Assembly: GCA_964645555.1 (NCBI GenBank) | Contig: CAZYBP010000042.1 | Coordinates: 1 to 7,985 of the forward strand | Reading direction: 5' to 3' | Length of the DNA stretch: 7,985 nucleotides | Source of the DNA: 2-02-FULL-38-15 sp964645555 | GTDB lineage: Bacteria > Patescibacteriota > Microgenomatia > Daviesbacterales > UBA10151 | Part shown: piece after piece, positions 1-5,533 of the stretch | Layout: each line of letters begins with the position of its first letter | Position numbering within the stretch: position 1 is the stretch's first letter | Notes under the pieces: generated by a model | The model's input: only the letters and a program-made list of their open reading frames with translations | Told to the model about the DNA's origin: nothing | The model's database searches: none | Program-made: the position numbers and the translations under genes

Positions 1-2130
1 ACTTTCTGAGTGGATACCAAAAGTATAGACTCCACCTCCCAATGTAGAATCCATCAAGGTGATTTGCCCTTTAGTAGCTCCATCTGCTCTAAAGCTTATA
101 CTATTAATTGCTTCTCCAAAGGTGAGACCTCCATTATTGGGATCAGCAACAAGAAAATCTTTCCCATCTGATTGGCGCTCAATTAAAAAGGAGGTGTTGC
201 CTGACCCGAGATTAAAACGGGCAGTACCCCTAACATCTAGAGTAGCACTAGTAGTTGTTACTCCTATACCTACATTGCCTGATGAATTAATTACTGTAGC
301 AGCTGATCCGGTGTTTACTTGAAAGATCTGGGAAGGGGCAGAGCTACCAACACCTAACCTGTTGTTAGTATTATCCCAGTAGAAATTAGAATTGTCCTGA
401 GAAATTAAGCCACCAGGACCTGCAAAGACTACAGAACCTGAAGTTAAAGCTGTATCAGTCAGGTTACTGGCAGATATTCCACCATCGGCTGTGAGTAAGG
501 ATGAAACTGTAAGCGACCCGCCTACCCCTAAATTGCCTGTAAAATTACCTGTCCCTATTACAGATAAGTTATAACTGCCACCTGTTGTCCCTACCCCCAC
601 ATTGCCAAAAGTACCAATGGTATCAGAAGCAGTATACGGGTAAACCCTTGTTCCTGCCCTTGACCAATAACCGATAGATCCTCCTGTCGGACCAAGTAAA
701 TTTCCCTGAACTGTAATATTTCCTGAAGCATCCATTCTTAACTTTTCTTCTCCACCAACAGCTATACCAAAAAGAGTATATGAGGAATCAGAAACCGAGG
801 TGGGATTGATATAGATTGAACCATTCCCAACACCTGTACCGGTTGGAGCTGAGGTAAAGGTTGACTGGCCTCCGATTGAGGCAATACCTGTTAAGTACAG
901 CTGAGACCAGGGTAATGATGCAGAACCCAAAGAATAAGTGCCTGATGAGGTTGGTATAATGTCAGAACCTACTAACCCATTAATCGATACTACATTGCCA
1001 TTGCTGGTGCCAATACCTACATTACCGGTTAAATTAGACAGTCCCGAAACAGTTATCCCTCCATTAAATACTCCCAAACCTGTGGTAGTCAAAGATGCCC
1101 CAATACCTACATTACCGGTTAGGGTTGAGGCTCCTGTCACTGTCAGTGTTGAGGAAGCAGTTAATGTAGTAAATGCACCTGTTGAGGCAGTAGAGGCGCC
1201 AATCGGGGAATCATTGATTGATCCGCCGGAAATAGTTAAACCTGATGCTACATCAGCATCAGCAATACAACCTGAACATCCTCCCCTGCCTTTGACAGTA
1301 TCGAGCGTTGATTTATTGCTAATCTTTAACCCGTCAATTGTGATATCCGTACCCTCGGTGAGGGTAAGTTTACCTGTTTTACCCTGGAAAGATAATACTC
1401 CGGAGTTGGTGATAGTAGGAGTCTGTCCTTCTGAAACCGAGATGCCATCTGATGCTGTTAAAGCATAGATTAAGTTTGAGGCAGTCACTTTTGCAGCAGT
1501 GATTATACCGCCTGAAATATCTACCTCAGGTGAATCTCCTTCAAATTTAACTGAATCCCCAAACCTGACCAGTTCATTAAACTTTGTAGGTAAATTAAAG
1601 GCAATATTTCCTCCTAATAATCTTTTGGTTGATTCTCCTAAAACTTTGGAATCAGCAGTTAGGGATTTGGGGCTAGTATTTGGGGAAGAAGGTGCAGACG
1701 AATCAATTAAGCGGGATAAAGAAAAGTATGAGGAAACTACAACCACTCCTAGAAGTAATACTAAAATGCCGGTGGTAGAGATTTTAATGTATTTTAAAGA
1801 GGGCCAGGTATTTTTAGCAGTTTGAGGATAGTTATCAAGCTGTTGTAGGGCAGATTTAAAAGAAGAGAATAATGAATTAGTATTTAGGGATTGGTATTTG
1901 GTATTTAGGGAAGAAGAGTCTGTTGTATTTTCTGTTGCTAAATACTTAATACTATCCCCTCCATCTTTAATTCTTTCCAACTCAGTTATTTCATAAACTC
2001 TATATCCTCCGGGGGTTCTTTTAGTATTTATTTTCCCAGCAGCTTCCCAGCGTCTTAAAGTTTTAGTGGAAACATTTAAAAATTTTGCAGCTTCACTGAT
2101 TTGGAGCAACTTATCAGACGGTTTATCCAT
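1..2130 (-). CDS. Giant surface protein: MerR-like HTH, one TM segment, tail-fibre-like repeat ectodomain (C-terminus off window)
   Basis: Reading the minus strand from the ATG at 2130-2128, the frame has no stop in 710 codons and leaves the window at position 1. An in-frame stop at 2139-2137 fixes this ATG as the only start; a weak AAGGA lies 11 nt upstream. Residues 8-55 form a MerR/excisionase-type winged HTH (QISEAAKFLNVS, then TLRRWEAAGKI and a TPGGYRVY wing). A polar linker follows, then one hydrophobic segment at about 117-137 (GILVLLLGVVVV) preceded by lysines, so the HTH should be cytoplasmic and the rest outside. From about 290 on, Gly/Ser/Thr/Asn-rich text resembles phage tail fibres and S74-type proteins: SPIGASTASTGAFTTLTAS, NVGIG/NVGVG/NLGVG/RLGVG turns at about 339, 369, 510, 534, 592 and 621, and a FYWDNTNNRLGVG motif. 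There is a CSGC pair at 285-288. The missing C-terminus might hold an S74 self-cleaving chaperone (inference). Possible jobs are a membrane-bound regulator with an external sensor, or an adhesin with a retained HTH. Confidence 0.85.
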   Translation of the reverse strand, partial: MDKPSDKLLQISEAAKFLNVSTKTLRRWEAAGKINTKRTPGGYRVYEITELERIKDGGDSIKYLATENTTDSSSLNTKYQSLNTNSLFSSFKSALQQLDNYPQTAKNTWPSLKYIKISTTGILVLLLGVVVVSSYFSLSRLIDSSAPSSPNTSPKSLTADSKVLGESTKRLLGGNIAFNLPTKFNELVRFGDSVKFEGDSPEVDISGGIITAAKVTASNLIYALTASDGISVSEGQTPTITNSGVLSFQGKTGKLTLTEGTDITIDGLKISNKSTLDTVKGRGGCSGCIADADVASGLTISGGSINDSPIGASTASTGAFTTLTASSTLTVTGASTLTGNVGIGASLTTTGLGVFNGGITVSGLSNLTGNVGIGTSNGNVVSINGLVGSDIIPTSSGTYSLGSASLPWSQLYLTGIASIGGQSTFTSAPTGTGVGNGSIYINPTSVSDSSYTLFGIAVGGEEKLRMDASGNITVQGNLLGPTGGSIGYWSRAGTRVYPYTASDTIGTFGNVGVGTTGGSYNLSVIGTGNFTGNLGVGGSLTVSSLLTADGGISASNLTDTALTSGSVVFAGPGGLISQDNSNFYWDNTNNRLGVGSSAPSQIFQVNTGSAATVINSSGNVGIGVTTTSATLDVRGTARFNLGSGNTSFLIERQSDGKDFLVADPNNGGLTFGEAINSISFRADGATKGQITLMDSTLGGGVYTFGIHSES
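1010..1121 (-). repeat. Two identical 22-nt copies encoding TGNVGIG turns
   Basis: Positions 1010-1031 and 1100-1121 are identical over 22 nt, 90 nt apart and in frame within the giant surface gene. They encode the Thr-Gly-Asn-Val-Gly-Ile-Gly turn of the fibre-like domain. Other copies of this turn further along are diverged in DNA. Exact identity here suggests recent duplication of a 30-codon unit or local gene conversion. Confidence 0.8.
1878..1910 (+). repeat. Degenerate 7-nt-phase repeat, copy 1 (inside the giant gene)
   Basis: On the plus strand this reads TAG, GTATTTA-like heptamers and GGGATTG in 7-nt phase. It matches 5428-5460 at 28 of 33 positions without gaps, and matches the reverse strand of 3687-3711. 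It lies in the part of the giant gene that encodes the low-complexity linker between HTH and membrane segment (about residues 74-84), so the repeat has been tolerated as coding sequence. Confidence 0.7.
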
Positions 2131-2185
2131 TATTCTTTAAATCCTTAGTGTCTAATCACTTACCCTTGTCCGTCTGTCTTTAACA

Positions 2186-2205
2186 ATTGTTTAATATTAA
2201 ACAAT
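2186..2205. promoter_or_regulatory. Perfect 20-bp palindrome in the giant gene's leader
   Basis: attgtttaatattaaacaat is its own reverse complement with no mismatch. It lies 56 bp upstream of the ATG of the HTH-TM-fibre gene and downstream of that gene's predicted promoter, so it would be transcribed. It could be an operator for a dimeric HTH regulator, possibly autoregulatory. A T-rich RNA hairpin is the alternative; no GC stem or T-tract suggests a terminator. Confidence 0.55.
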
Positions 2206-2245
2206 CAATTATTAATAATCTGCTCTTTATTAATATATGAGGGTA

Positions 2246-2280
2246 ATTATATTATGTCCAAGGTTGTCCAAGGTTGTCAA
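2246..2280 (-). promoter_or_regulatory. Promoter of the giant gene with a tandem 10-bp repeat between the boxes
   Basis: On the minus strand TTGACA (2280-2275) is a perfect -35 box. -10 candidates are CATAAT (2256-2251, spacer 18), TAATAT (2254-2249, spacer 20) and TATAAT (2251-2246, spacer 23). The spacer is two exact copies of ACCTTGGACA (plus strand 2255-2264 and 2265-2274). A long spacer filled with a repeat would suit a MerR-type activator that bends DNA, but MerR sites are normally inverted rather than direct repeats. Transcription would give a leader of roughly 115 nt. Confidence 0.55.
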
Positions 2281-2290
2281 GTCTTAAATT

Positions 2291-2314
2291 CATACTTTTG
2301 GGACCAAAAGTATG
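2291..2314. repeat. 24-nt inverted repeat (11-bp arms)
   Basis: CATACTTTTGG (2291-2301), then GA, then CCAAAAGTATG (2304-2314) form perfect 11-bp arms. No T-tract follows on either strand, so it is a poor intrinsic terminator. It lies between the giant gene's promoter and the GC-rich island, and may be the end of the putative RNA, a protein-binding site, or a relic of a mobile-element end. Confidence 0.6.
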
Positions 2315-2329
2315 TCAAAAGTCTTCTGC

Positions 2330-2640
2330 AGTGATGTTGGAGCTAAAAACTCTCCGCTCTTTAACGGGCGCTCACCCCCTCGGAAATTCTCCACTATTCG
2401 TGGTGCCAGTTTCCGGTTCCCCCTGTTGCCTCGCTACGAGTTTTTTATACGCTTTCTGCATCAATGCAGTATTTAAGTGGCTTACATTGAAACAAAGGGC
2501 GTTAAAAATTCTGGAGTGAACGCATCAGGCGGAGCCTGCATTTATGGCAGAGGGGGTGCCATCCCACGATAAGTGCACGGAAGAATTTAGTCCGACTTTC
2601 CTGCAAGCGAGTTTGCGCAACTTTACGGTCAAAGTTACAA
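2330..2640. ncRNA. Probable structured RNA of unknown family
   Basis: This 300-nt stretch has no credible protein gene and is about 49% GC, against about one third in the adjoining gene. It is dense in complementary segments: CGGAAA/TTTCCG (2381-2386 with 2410-2415) enclosing CCAC/GTGG (2391-2394 with 2400-2403), CTCG/CGAG (2430-2440), CTGCA/TGCAG (2456-2469), CAGGC/GCCTG (2526-2538), GCAA/TTGC (2603-2616) and AACTTT/AAAGTT (2619-2636). Two long-range pairings cross, as in a pseudoknot: TTTAACG 2360-2366 with CGTTAAA 2500-2506, and CACCCCCT 2373-2380 with AGGGGGTG 2551-2558. Size and GC would suit RNase P RNA or tmRNA, but neither family's full set of hallmarks is present on either strand, so family and strand stay open. 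Confidence 0.4.
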
Positions 2641-2650
2641 AAAAGAGATT

Positions 2651-3661
2651 TTATTTATCTTTTCTTAATATTTTTCTGAAAATTAATTTAAGGTCTATTT
2701 TTAAACTATAGATGGAAATTAAGCCAAACACTATCACAAAAATGGCTGAGGTTATATGGAATAATACAATCATGGCAGAGGCTAAATTCGTATCCATCCT
2801 AAAAATCCCTGATAAAATCAAAACTCCTGAGGCTTCAGCTGACCCGACATAGCCGGGAGCAGCCGGGATCAAATACAGTAAAGCAGAAAGCAATTGACTC
2901 AAATACATCTTGGCCAATCCCTGTGGAGCATTTAAAGCCAAAAAGATAAAATACCAAATAGCTGCATCAGCAGCATAAGCTAAAATAGTCAGCAGCACCA
3001 ATTTCCCTAACTCCACAGGAGACCTTCTTAGAATAGAAAAGGCATCTAAAAAGAAGGTAAATATCCGTTCAATATATATCTTAATACTCTTTACTATTAA
3101 TATACGGCTCAAAAAATTGGCTATTTTTTTAGCTAGACTTGCCTGAAACACCATTAAATAAGTAACAAGCAGTGTCACAAGAGCAATAAAACCCACAGTA
3201 GAGATAAAGGTGCTTGGTAAGCTATTGGGAACAAATCCTAGTAATATGGCAGTAACAACTAATACTAAAATAAAATCTACAAACCTATCCAGAAATATCC
3301 AGGCAATAGATTTTCCTAATTTCAAATCATAATGATGATTTAAGTAAACTCCTTTAGCCAGCTCTCCTGCTCTAACAGGAATAAAAAAATTTAACATTTG
3401 GGCTGCCATATTTAAAAATGTTAAGTCTAAAACACTTAATTTTTTAACAGGTTGTAAAAAAACTTGAAGTCTTAAGGCACGGATGATAGGAGAAAGTAGC
3501 ATAAATAAAAAAGCCGGAATCAAAAGTACTATGTTAACTGTAGCAATGGTAGCTACTATTTGCTTTAAATCAACAAATTTAAGCCAAACCACTACTAAAA
3601 CTATACCTAAAGCCGTGTTGAATAAAACCTTAAACAATGTTCCTTTGTTAAACATATTCAT
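2651..3661 (-). CDS. Flippase-like integral membrane protein (LPG synthase TM / UPF0104 family)
   Basis: A 336-residue polytopic membrane protein with about eight hydrophobic segments spread from residue 12 to 318. It matches the lysylphosphatidylglycerol synthetase TM region family (PF03706; MprF N-terminal half, AglD-like). The family signature NFFIPVRAGELAKG is at 91-104, with IRALRLQVFLQP before it at 60-71, and the C-terminal IPAAPGYVGSAEASG motif is at 265-279. It lacks the soluble aminoacyl-transferase domain of MprF, so it is a stand-alone membrane half, a type usually linked to moving or modifying lipid-linked substrates. The substrate cannot be read from sequence. The start is the ATG at 3661 or a second ATG two codons on; neither has a clear ribosome binding site. 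It is divergent from the dockerin gene across a 75-bp spacer that contains a repeat. Confidence 0.85.
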   Translation of the reverse strand: MNMFNKGTLFKVLFNTALGIVLVVVWLKFVDLKQIVATIATVNIVLLIPAFLFMLLSPIIRALRLQVFLQPVKKLSVLDLTFLNMAAQMLNFFIPVRAGELAKGVYLNHHYDLKLGKSIAWIFLDRFVDFILVLVVTAILLGFVPNSLPSTFISTVGFIALVTLLVTYLMVFQASLAKKIANFLSRILIVKSIKIYIERIFTFFLDAFSILRRSPVELGKLVLLTILAYAADAAIWYFIFLALNAPQGLAKMYLSQLLSALLYLIPAAPGYVGSAEASGVLILSGIFRMDTNLASAMIVLFHITSAIFVIVFGLISIYSLKIDLKLIFRKILRKDK

Positions 3662-3686
3662 ATAGAGTATTTAGTATCCAGTATTT

Positions 3687-3711
3687 GGCTAAATACCATA
3701 TACTAATCCCT
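3687..3711 (-). repeat. Degenerate 7-nt-phase repeat, copy 2 (divergent spacer)
   Basis: Read on the minus strand this contains AGGGATTAGTAT followed by a GGTATTTAG unit, matching copy 1 at about 21 of 25 positions and sharing a 12-mer with the rplJ-leader copy. It sits between the divergent flippase and dockerin genes. Next to it GTATTT-GGCT-AAATAC (3681-3696) forms a perfect 6-bp inverted repeat, and further TATTTAG-like units fill 3667-3686. Confidence 0.6.
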
Positions 3712-3724
3712 AGCTCCTACACTA

Positions 3725-3737
3725 TATAATAAATGTA
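3725..3737 (+). promoter_or_regulatory. -10 box giving a probably leaderless mRNA for the dockerin gene
   Basis: A perfect TATAAT at 3725-3730 ends 6 nt before the ATG at 3737, so transcription would begin at or within a base of the start codon. No Shine-Dalgarno sequence is present. The -35 region (about 3701-3707, tactaat) is poor. Confidence 0.55.
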
Positions 3738-4624
3738 TGTTCTCTACCACTAGACAGAAAATACTCCTGGGAGTTTATGTTTTTATTCTCCTTTCCATTC
3801 CTTTAGGAGCTTATTTAACTTCCCAAACTCAAATTTTTAAAAGCAACGCTTTTGAATCTAAAAAACCTACACGTTCAACCACTAAGTCGGTTACTACTGC
3901 TACAACTTCTGCTGCACAACAGTTATTAAACAATGCCGAGTCTGATATTACCAACCTACAGTCTAAGCAAACCCTAAATCCTACCCCTACCCCTTCCCCT
4001 TATAATTCTGTTGCCACCTCATTTGGGCCTACTTTATCGTTAAAAGTGGCCTTAGAAGGCAGATCTAGTACAAATCAAGCCACCAAATTATTTGTAGGGA
4101 TATTCGAAGGAACACTGACGAATAACCCTAAATTTTTACTCTCATTTGCCATAGATTTGCCCGCTTCAGGGCAATATAGCGATCTATCCCTGGCGGGGTT
4201 AAATCCCGGGATTCAGTATACTGCCCTGCTGAAAGGTTCTTCCCAAATTGCCACCTCATCTGCTTTTGTTATGTCCCCTACAGTCAGTTCTCTAAATGAG
4301 GGACAAGCTATTAATATGTTAACTGGAGATTTAAATGAAGATAATATAATTAATGCCTCTGATACAACCATTTTACAGAAGGCTTATGGAACCACTCCTG
4401 CTTTTGGTGATTGGAGTGAAAATGCGGATTTTAATAAAGATGGTATTATTAATTCTTTTGATTTAGCAATACTTACCAGAAATTTGGGCCGGATTGGAGC
4501 TTCTGGTGCCTGGACCTCACCCCTTCTCAGTACCGCTTCTTCATCTGCTTCTTTGATACAGTCTCCTCCTGCTGGTTCACCTGACCATTCATCCGGTGGT
4601 TACTGGATCTGGGTACCCGAATAA
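3737..4624 (+). CDS. Membrane-anchored or secreted dockerin-like protein
   Basis: 295 residues. An N-terminal hydrophobic segment at about 9-27 (ILLGVYVFILLSIPLGAYL) after a short basic start is a signal peptide or anchor. A Ser/Thr/Pro-rich linker runs to about residue 95 (NPTPTPSPY), then a beta-rich domain at about 98-185. Residues 197-248 hold a type I dockerin with two calcium loops: DLNEDNIINASD (198-209) and DFNKDGIINSFD (231-242), each with the D-x-N-x-D spacing and terminal Asp. Position 6 of loop 1 is Asn instead of the usual Gly. A Ser-rich tail ends in GGYWIWVPE. Dockerins bind cohesins; no cohesin is visible here, and CPR genomes often use such modules as general calcium-stabilised surface domains (inference). 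The ATG is chosen because a perfect -10 lies just upstream and the signal segment begins at once. Confidence 0.8.
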   Translation: MFSTTRQKILLGVYVFILLSIPLGAYLTSQTQIFKSNAFESKKPTRSTTKSVTTATTSAAQQLLNNAESDITNLQSKQTLNPTPTPSPYNSVATSFGPTLSLKVALEGRSSTNQATKLFVGIFEGTLTNNPKFLLSFAIDLPASGQYSDLSLAGLNPGIQYTALLKGSSQIATSSAFVMSPTVSSLNEGQAINMLTGDLNEDNIINASDTTILQKAYGTTPAFGDWSENADFNKDGIINSFDLAILTRNLGRIGASGAWTSPLLSTASSSASLIQSPPAGSPDHSSGGYWIWVPE

Positions 4625-4646
4625 TTTCAGAGAGATCTATTGAGAC

Positions 4647-4985
4647 TCAAGCTAATTTAGCCCTATGCTGTAAAATATTTGCCCAGGTTAGGGCCTTCTC
4701 AGCCCAAACCAATTTGTTTTCCTCTGTAATAGTCTGTTTTTTTAGATCATCAAATTCTTTTTTAACCCGTTCAAGTGTAGGACTAAACTCTTTTGATATA
4801 TCTTGTTTTTCTAGATCCTTTAGGAAGTTTTCAGTTTGATCTAAAAATTTATCTATCAACACTGGTCTTTTATCATATCCTTCATAAACCCACTGGCTTA
4901 ATCTTGATAAATTTACAGATATATTCAATACCTGAAGATCTAAAGGCAAATCCGCTTGAGTAATGGAATGATCAATTATGTTCAT
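4647..4985 (-). CDS. Small helical protein of unknown function, coupled to the DUF5674-like gene
   Basis: 112 residues, soluble, mostly helical by composition, without a signal or membrane segment. I do not recognise a characterised family. Striking parts are LSRLSQWVYEGYDKRPVLIDKFLDQT in the first half (quoted here as LSRLSQWVYEGYDKR and the following helix) and a C-terminal KALTWANILQHRAKLA. The start ATG (4985-4983) overlaps the upstream gene's stop in the sequence ATGA, so the two are translationally coupled and probably cooperate. A toxin-antitoxin or adaptor pair is possible, but nothing in the sequence proves it. Its 3' end is 22 bp from the convergent dockerin gene, with no clear terminator between. 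Confidence 0.7.
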   Translation of the reverse strand: MNIIDHSITQADLPLDLQVLNISVNLSRLSQWVYEGYDKRPVLIDKFLDQTENFLKDLEKQDISKEFSPTLERVKKEFDDLKKQTITEENKLVWAEKALTWANILQHRAKLA

Positions 4986-5317
4986 AATAACAAATCTTCG
5001 ACTATTTTTTTAAATTTCACTCTTCTCTCTTCGGAAAGGATATCACGACTCAGATTGTTCTGGCCAGGACGGACGTTAATCATTGAATTGTAATCAACTT
5101 CTTTGGTTATAAAATCAATTCCTCCCCCCCAAAGGTTAACTTGCTTGCAACCATATTCTAAAAGTAACTGTTCTTCATCGAAGTGCATTCCGCCTCCTCC
5201 AGCCAAAATTCCTTTTTCAATATCAACAACCACCTTTATGTAATTGCCTAATTCGTAAAACATCTTATCCAGCTCTTCTGGTGTAGCTTTTTTATCTCTG
5301 AGGATTACAATTGGCAT
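4982..5317 (-). CDS. DUF5674-like conserved protein
   Basis: 111 residues. The order ATPEELDKMF, IKVVVDIEKGILAGGGGMH, EEQLLLEYGCKQVNLWG, then a conserved SMINVRPGQNN..SRDI block near residues 79-93 matches what I remember of DUF5674, a small protein family common in CPR and other environmental bacteria and of unknown function. The GGGGMH (about 39-44) and RPGQNN (about 84-89) stretches look like the most constrained sites and could be catalytic or ligand-binding (inference). It is the first gene of a two-gene unit. A perfect -10 box ends 7 nt before the ATG, so the mRNA is probably leaderless. TGA is the stop, shared with the next gene's ATG. Confidence 0.75.
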   Translation of the reverse strand: MPIVILRDKKATPEELDKMFYELGNYIKVVVDIEKGILAGGGGMHFDEEQLLLEYGCKQVNLWGGGIDFITKEVDYNSMINVRPGQNNLSRDILSEERRVKFKKIVEDLLL

Positions 5318-5346
5318 TTGACAAATTATACCATCCTAAGATAAAC
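5318..5346 (+). promoter_or_regulatory. Predicted promoter of the rplJ-rplL operon
   Basis: TTGACA at 5318-5323 is a perfect -35. A -10 at GATAAA (5340-5345, spacer 16) or ATAAAC (5341-5346, spacer 17) is only partly consensus. The resulting leader is about 180 nt. The -35 lies directly beside the start codon of the divergent DUF5674-like gene, so the two promoters would compete for polymerase. Confidence 0.5.
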
Positions 5347-5353
5347 TTGTCTG
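5325..5353 (-). promoter_or_regulatory. Leaderless promoter of the DUF5674 unit
   Basis: On the minus strand TATAAT (5330-5325) is a perfect -10 with 7 nt to the ATG at 5317. CAGACA (5353-5348), 17 bp upstream, matches the last four bases of the -35 consensus. No Shine-Dalgarno is present. The box interleaves with the divergent rplJ promoter. Confidence 0.55.
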
Positions 5354-5406
5354 TGCTTAAGATAGTGAGTATCGATCCGGAGCTTTATGCCAAAAGGACG
5401 AATAAA

Positions 5407-5533
5407 TCTCACCGAGGCGTTTTGAGATAGTATTAAGGGATTAGTATTATGTATTAAGGGTAAAGATTGCAATTTCCCATAATACTTACTACATACTCTT
5501 CCTACCAAAACCTCGCTTAGGCGGGGATTTTTT
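5407..5533 (+). promoter_or_regulatory. Putative attenuator in the rplJ leader (antiterminator/terminator switch)
   Basis: A terminator-like hairpin CCTCGC (5511-5516), TTAG loop, GCGGGG (5521-5526) is followed by ATTTTTT ending at 5533, right against the ATG of rplJ. An upstream segment CGAGG-cg-TTTTG (5413-5424) can pair with CAAAACCTCG (5506-5515), which would take the terminator's left arm. That segment is itself in the loop of a TCTCA/TGAGA hairpin (5407-5411 with 5423-5427). Three exclusive states can therefore be drawn. L10 leaders in many bacteria bind L10 to control this operon; here the arrangement points to termination or occlusion of the start region. Confidence 0.55.
5428..5460 (+). 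repeat. Degenerate 7-nt-phase repeat, copy 3 (rplJ leader)
   Basis: Reads as GTATTAA, GGGATTA, GTATTAT, GTATTAA, GGG in strict 7-nt phase. It matches copy 1 at 28 of 33 positions without gaps. It begins directly after the TGAGA arm of the leader hairpin and lies between the two halves of the proposed antiterminator, so it acts as the spacer of that structure. Confidence 0.65.

Noticed and set aside
59..1825. Three plus-strand open frames of 87-176 codons (59-322, 938-1468, 1499-1825)
   Set aside because: They lie antisense to the giant minus-strand gene, are low-complexity Pro/Val/Ser text that mirrors its repeats, and show no domain or start signal.
2274..2519. Plus-strand 81-codon frame over the RNA island
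   Set aside because: No recognisable domain, no ribosome binding site, and it crosses many hairpins; structured RNA explains the region better.
2330..2640. RNase P RNA
   Set aside because: The minus strand has AGGAAAGTC after a small hairpin, and the plus strand has CCCACGATAAGTGCA, which resembles a conserved RNase P block. The P4 partner strand, the AGATGAATGAC block and the GGTAAACCCC block are missing, and the hints lie on opposite strands. A covariance-model scan would decide.
2330..2640. tmRNA
   Set aside because: No T-arm (GTTCGA-type) at either end, no alanine-type acceptor pairing, and no tag reading frame ending in Ala-Ala stop.
3483..3665. Plus-strand 60-codon frame
   Set aside because: Antisense shadow of the flippase-like gene.
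4625..4660. Bidirectional terminator between the dockerin gene and the helical-protein gene
   Set aside because: TTGAG-A-CTCAA (about 4639-4649) has a 1-nt centre and no T-tract; too weak to call.
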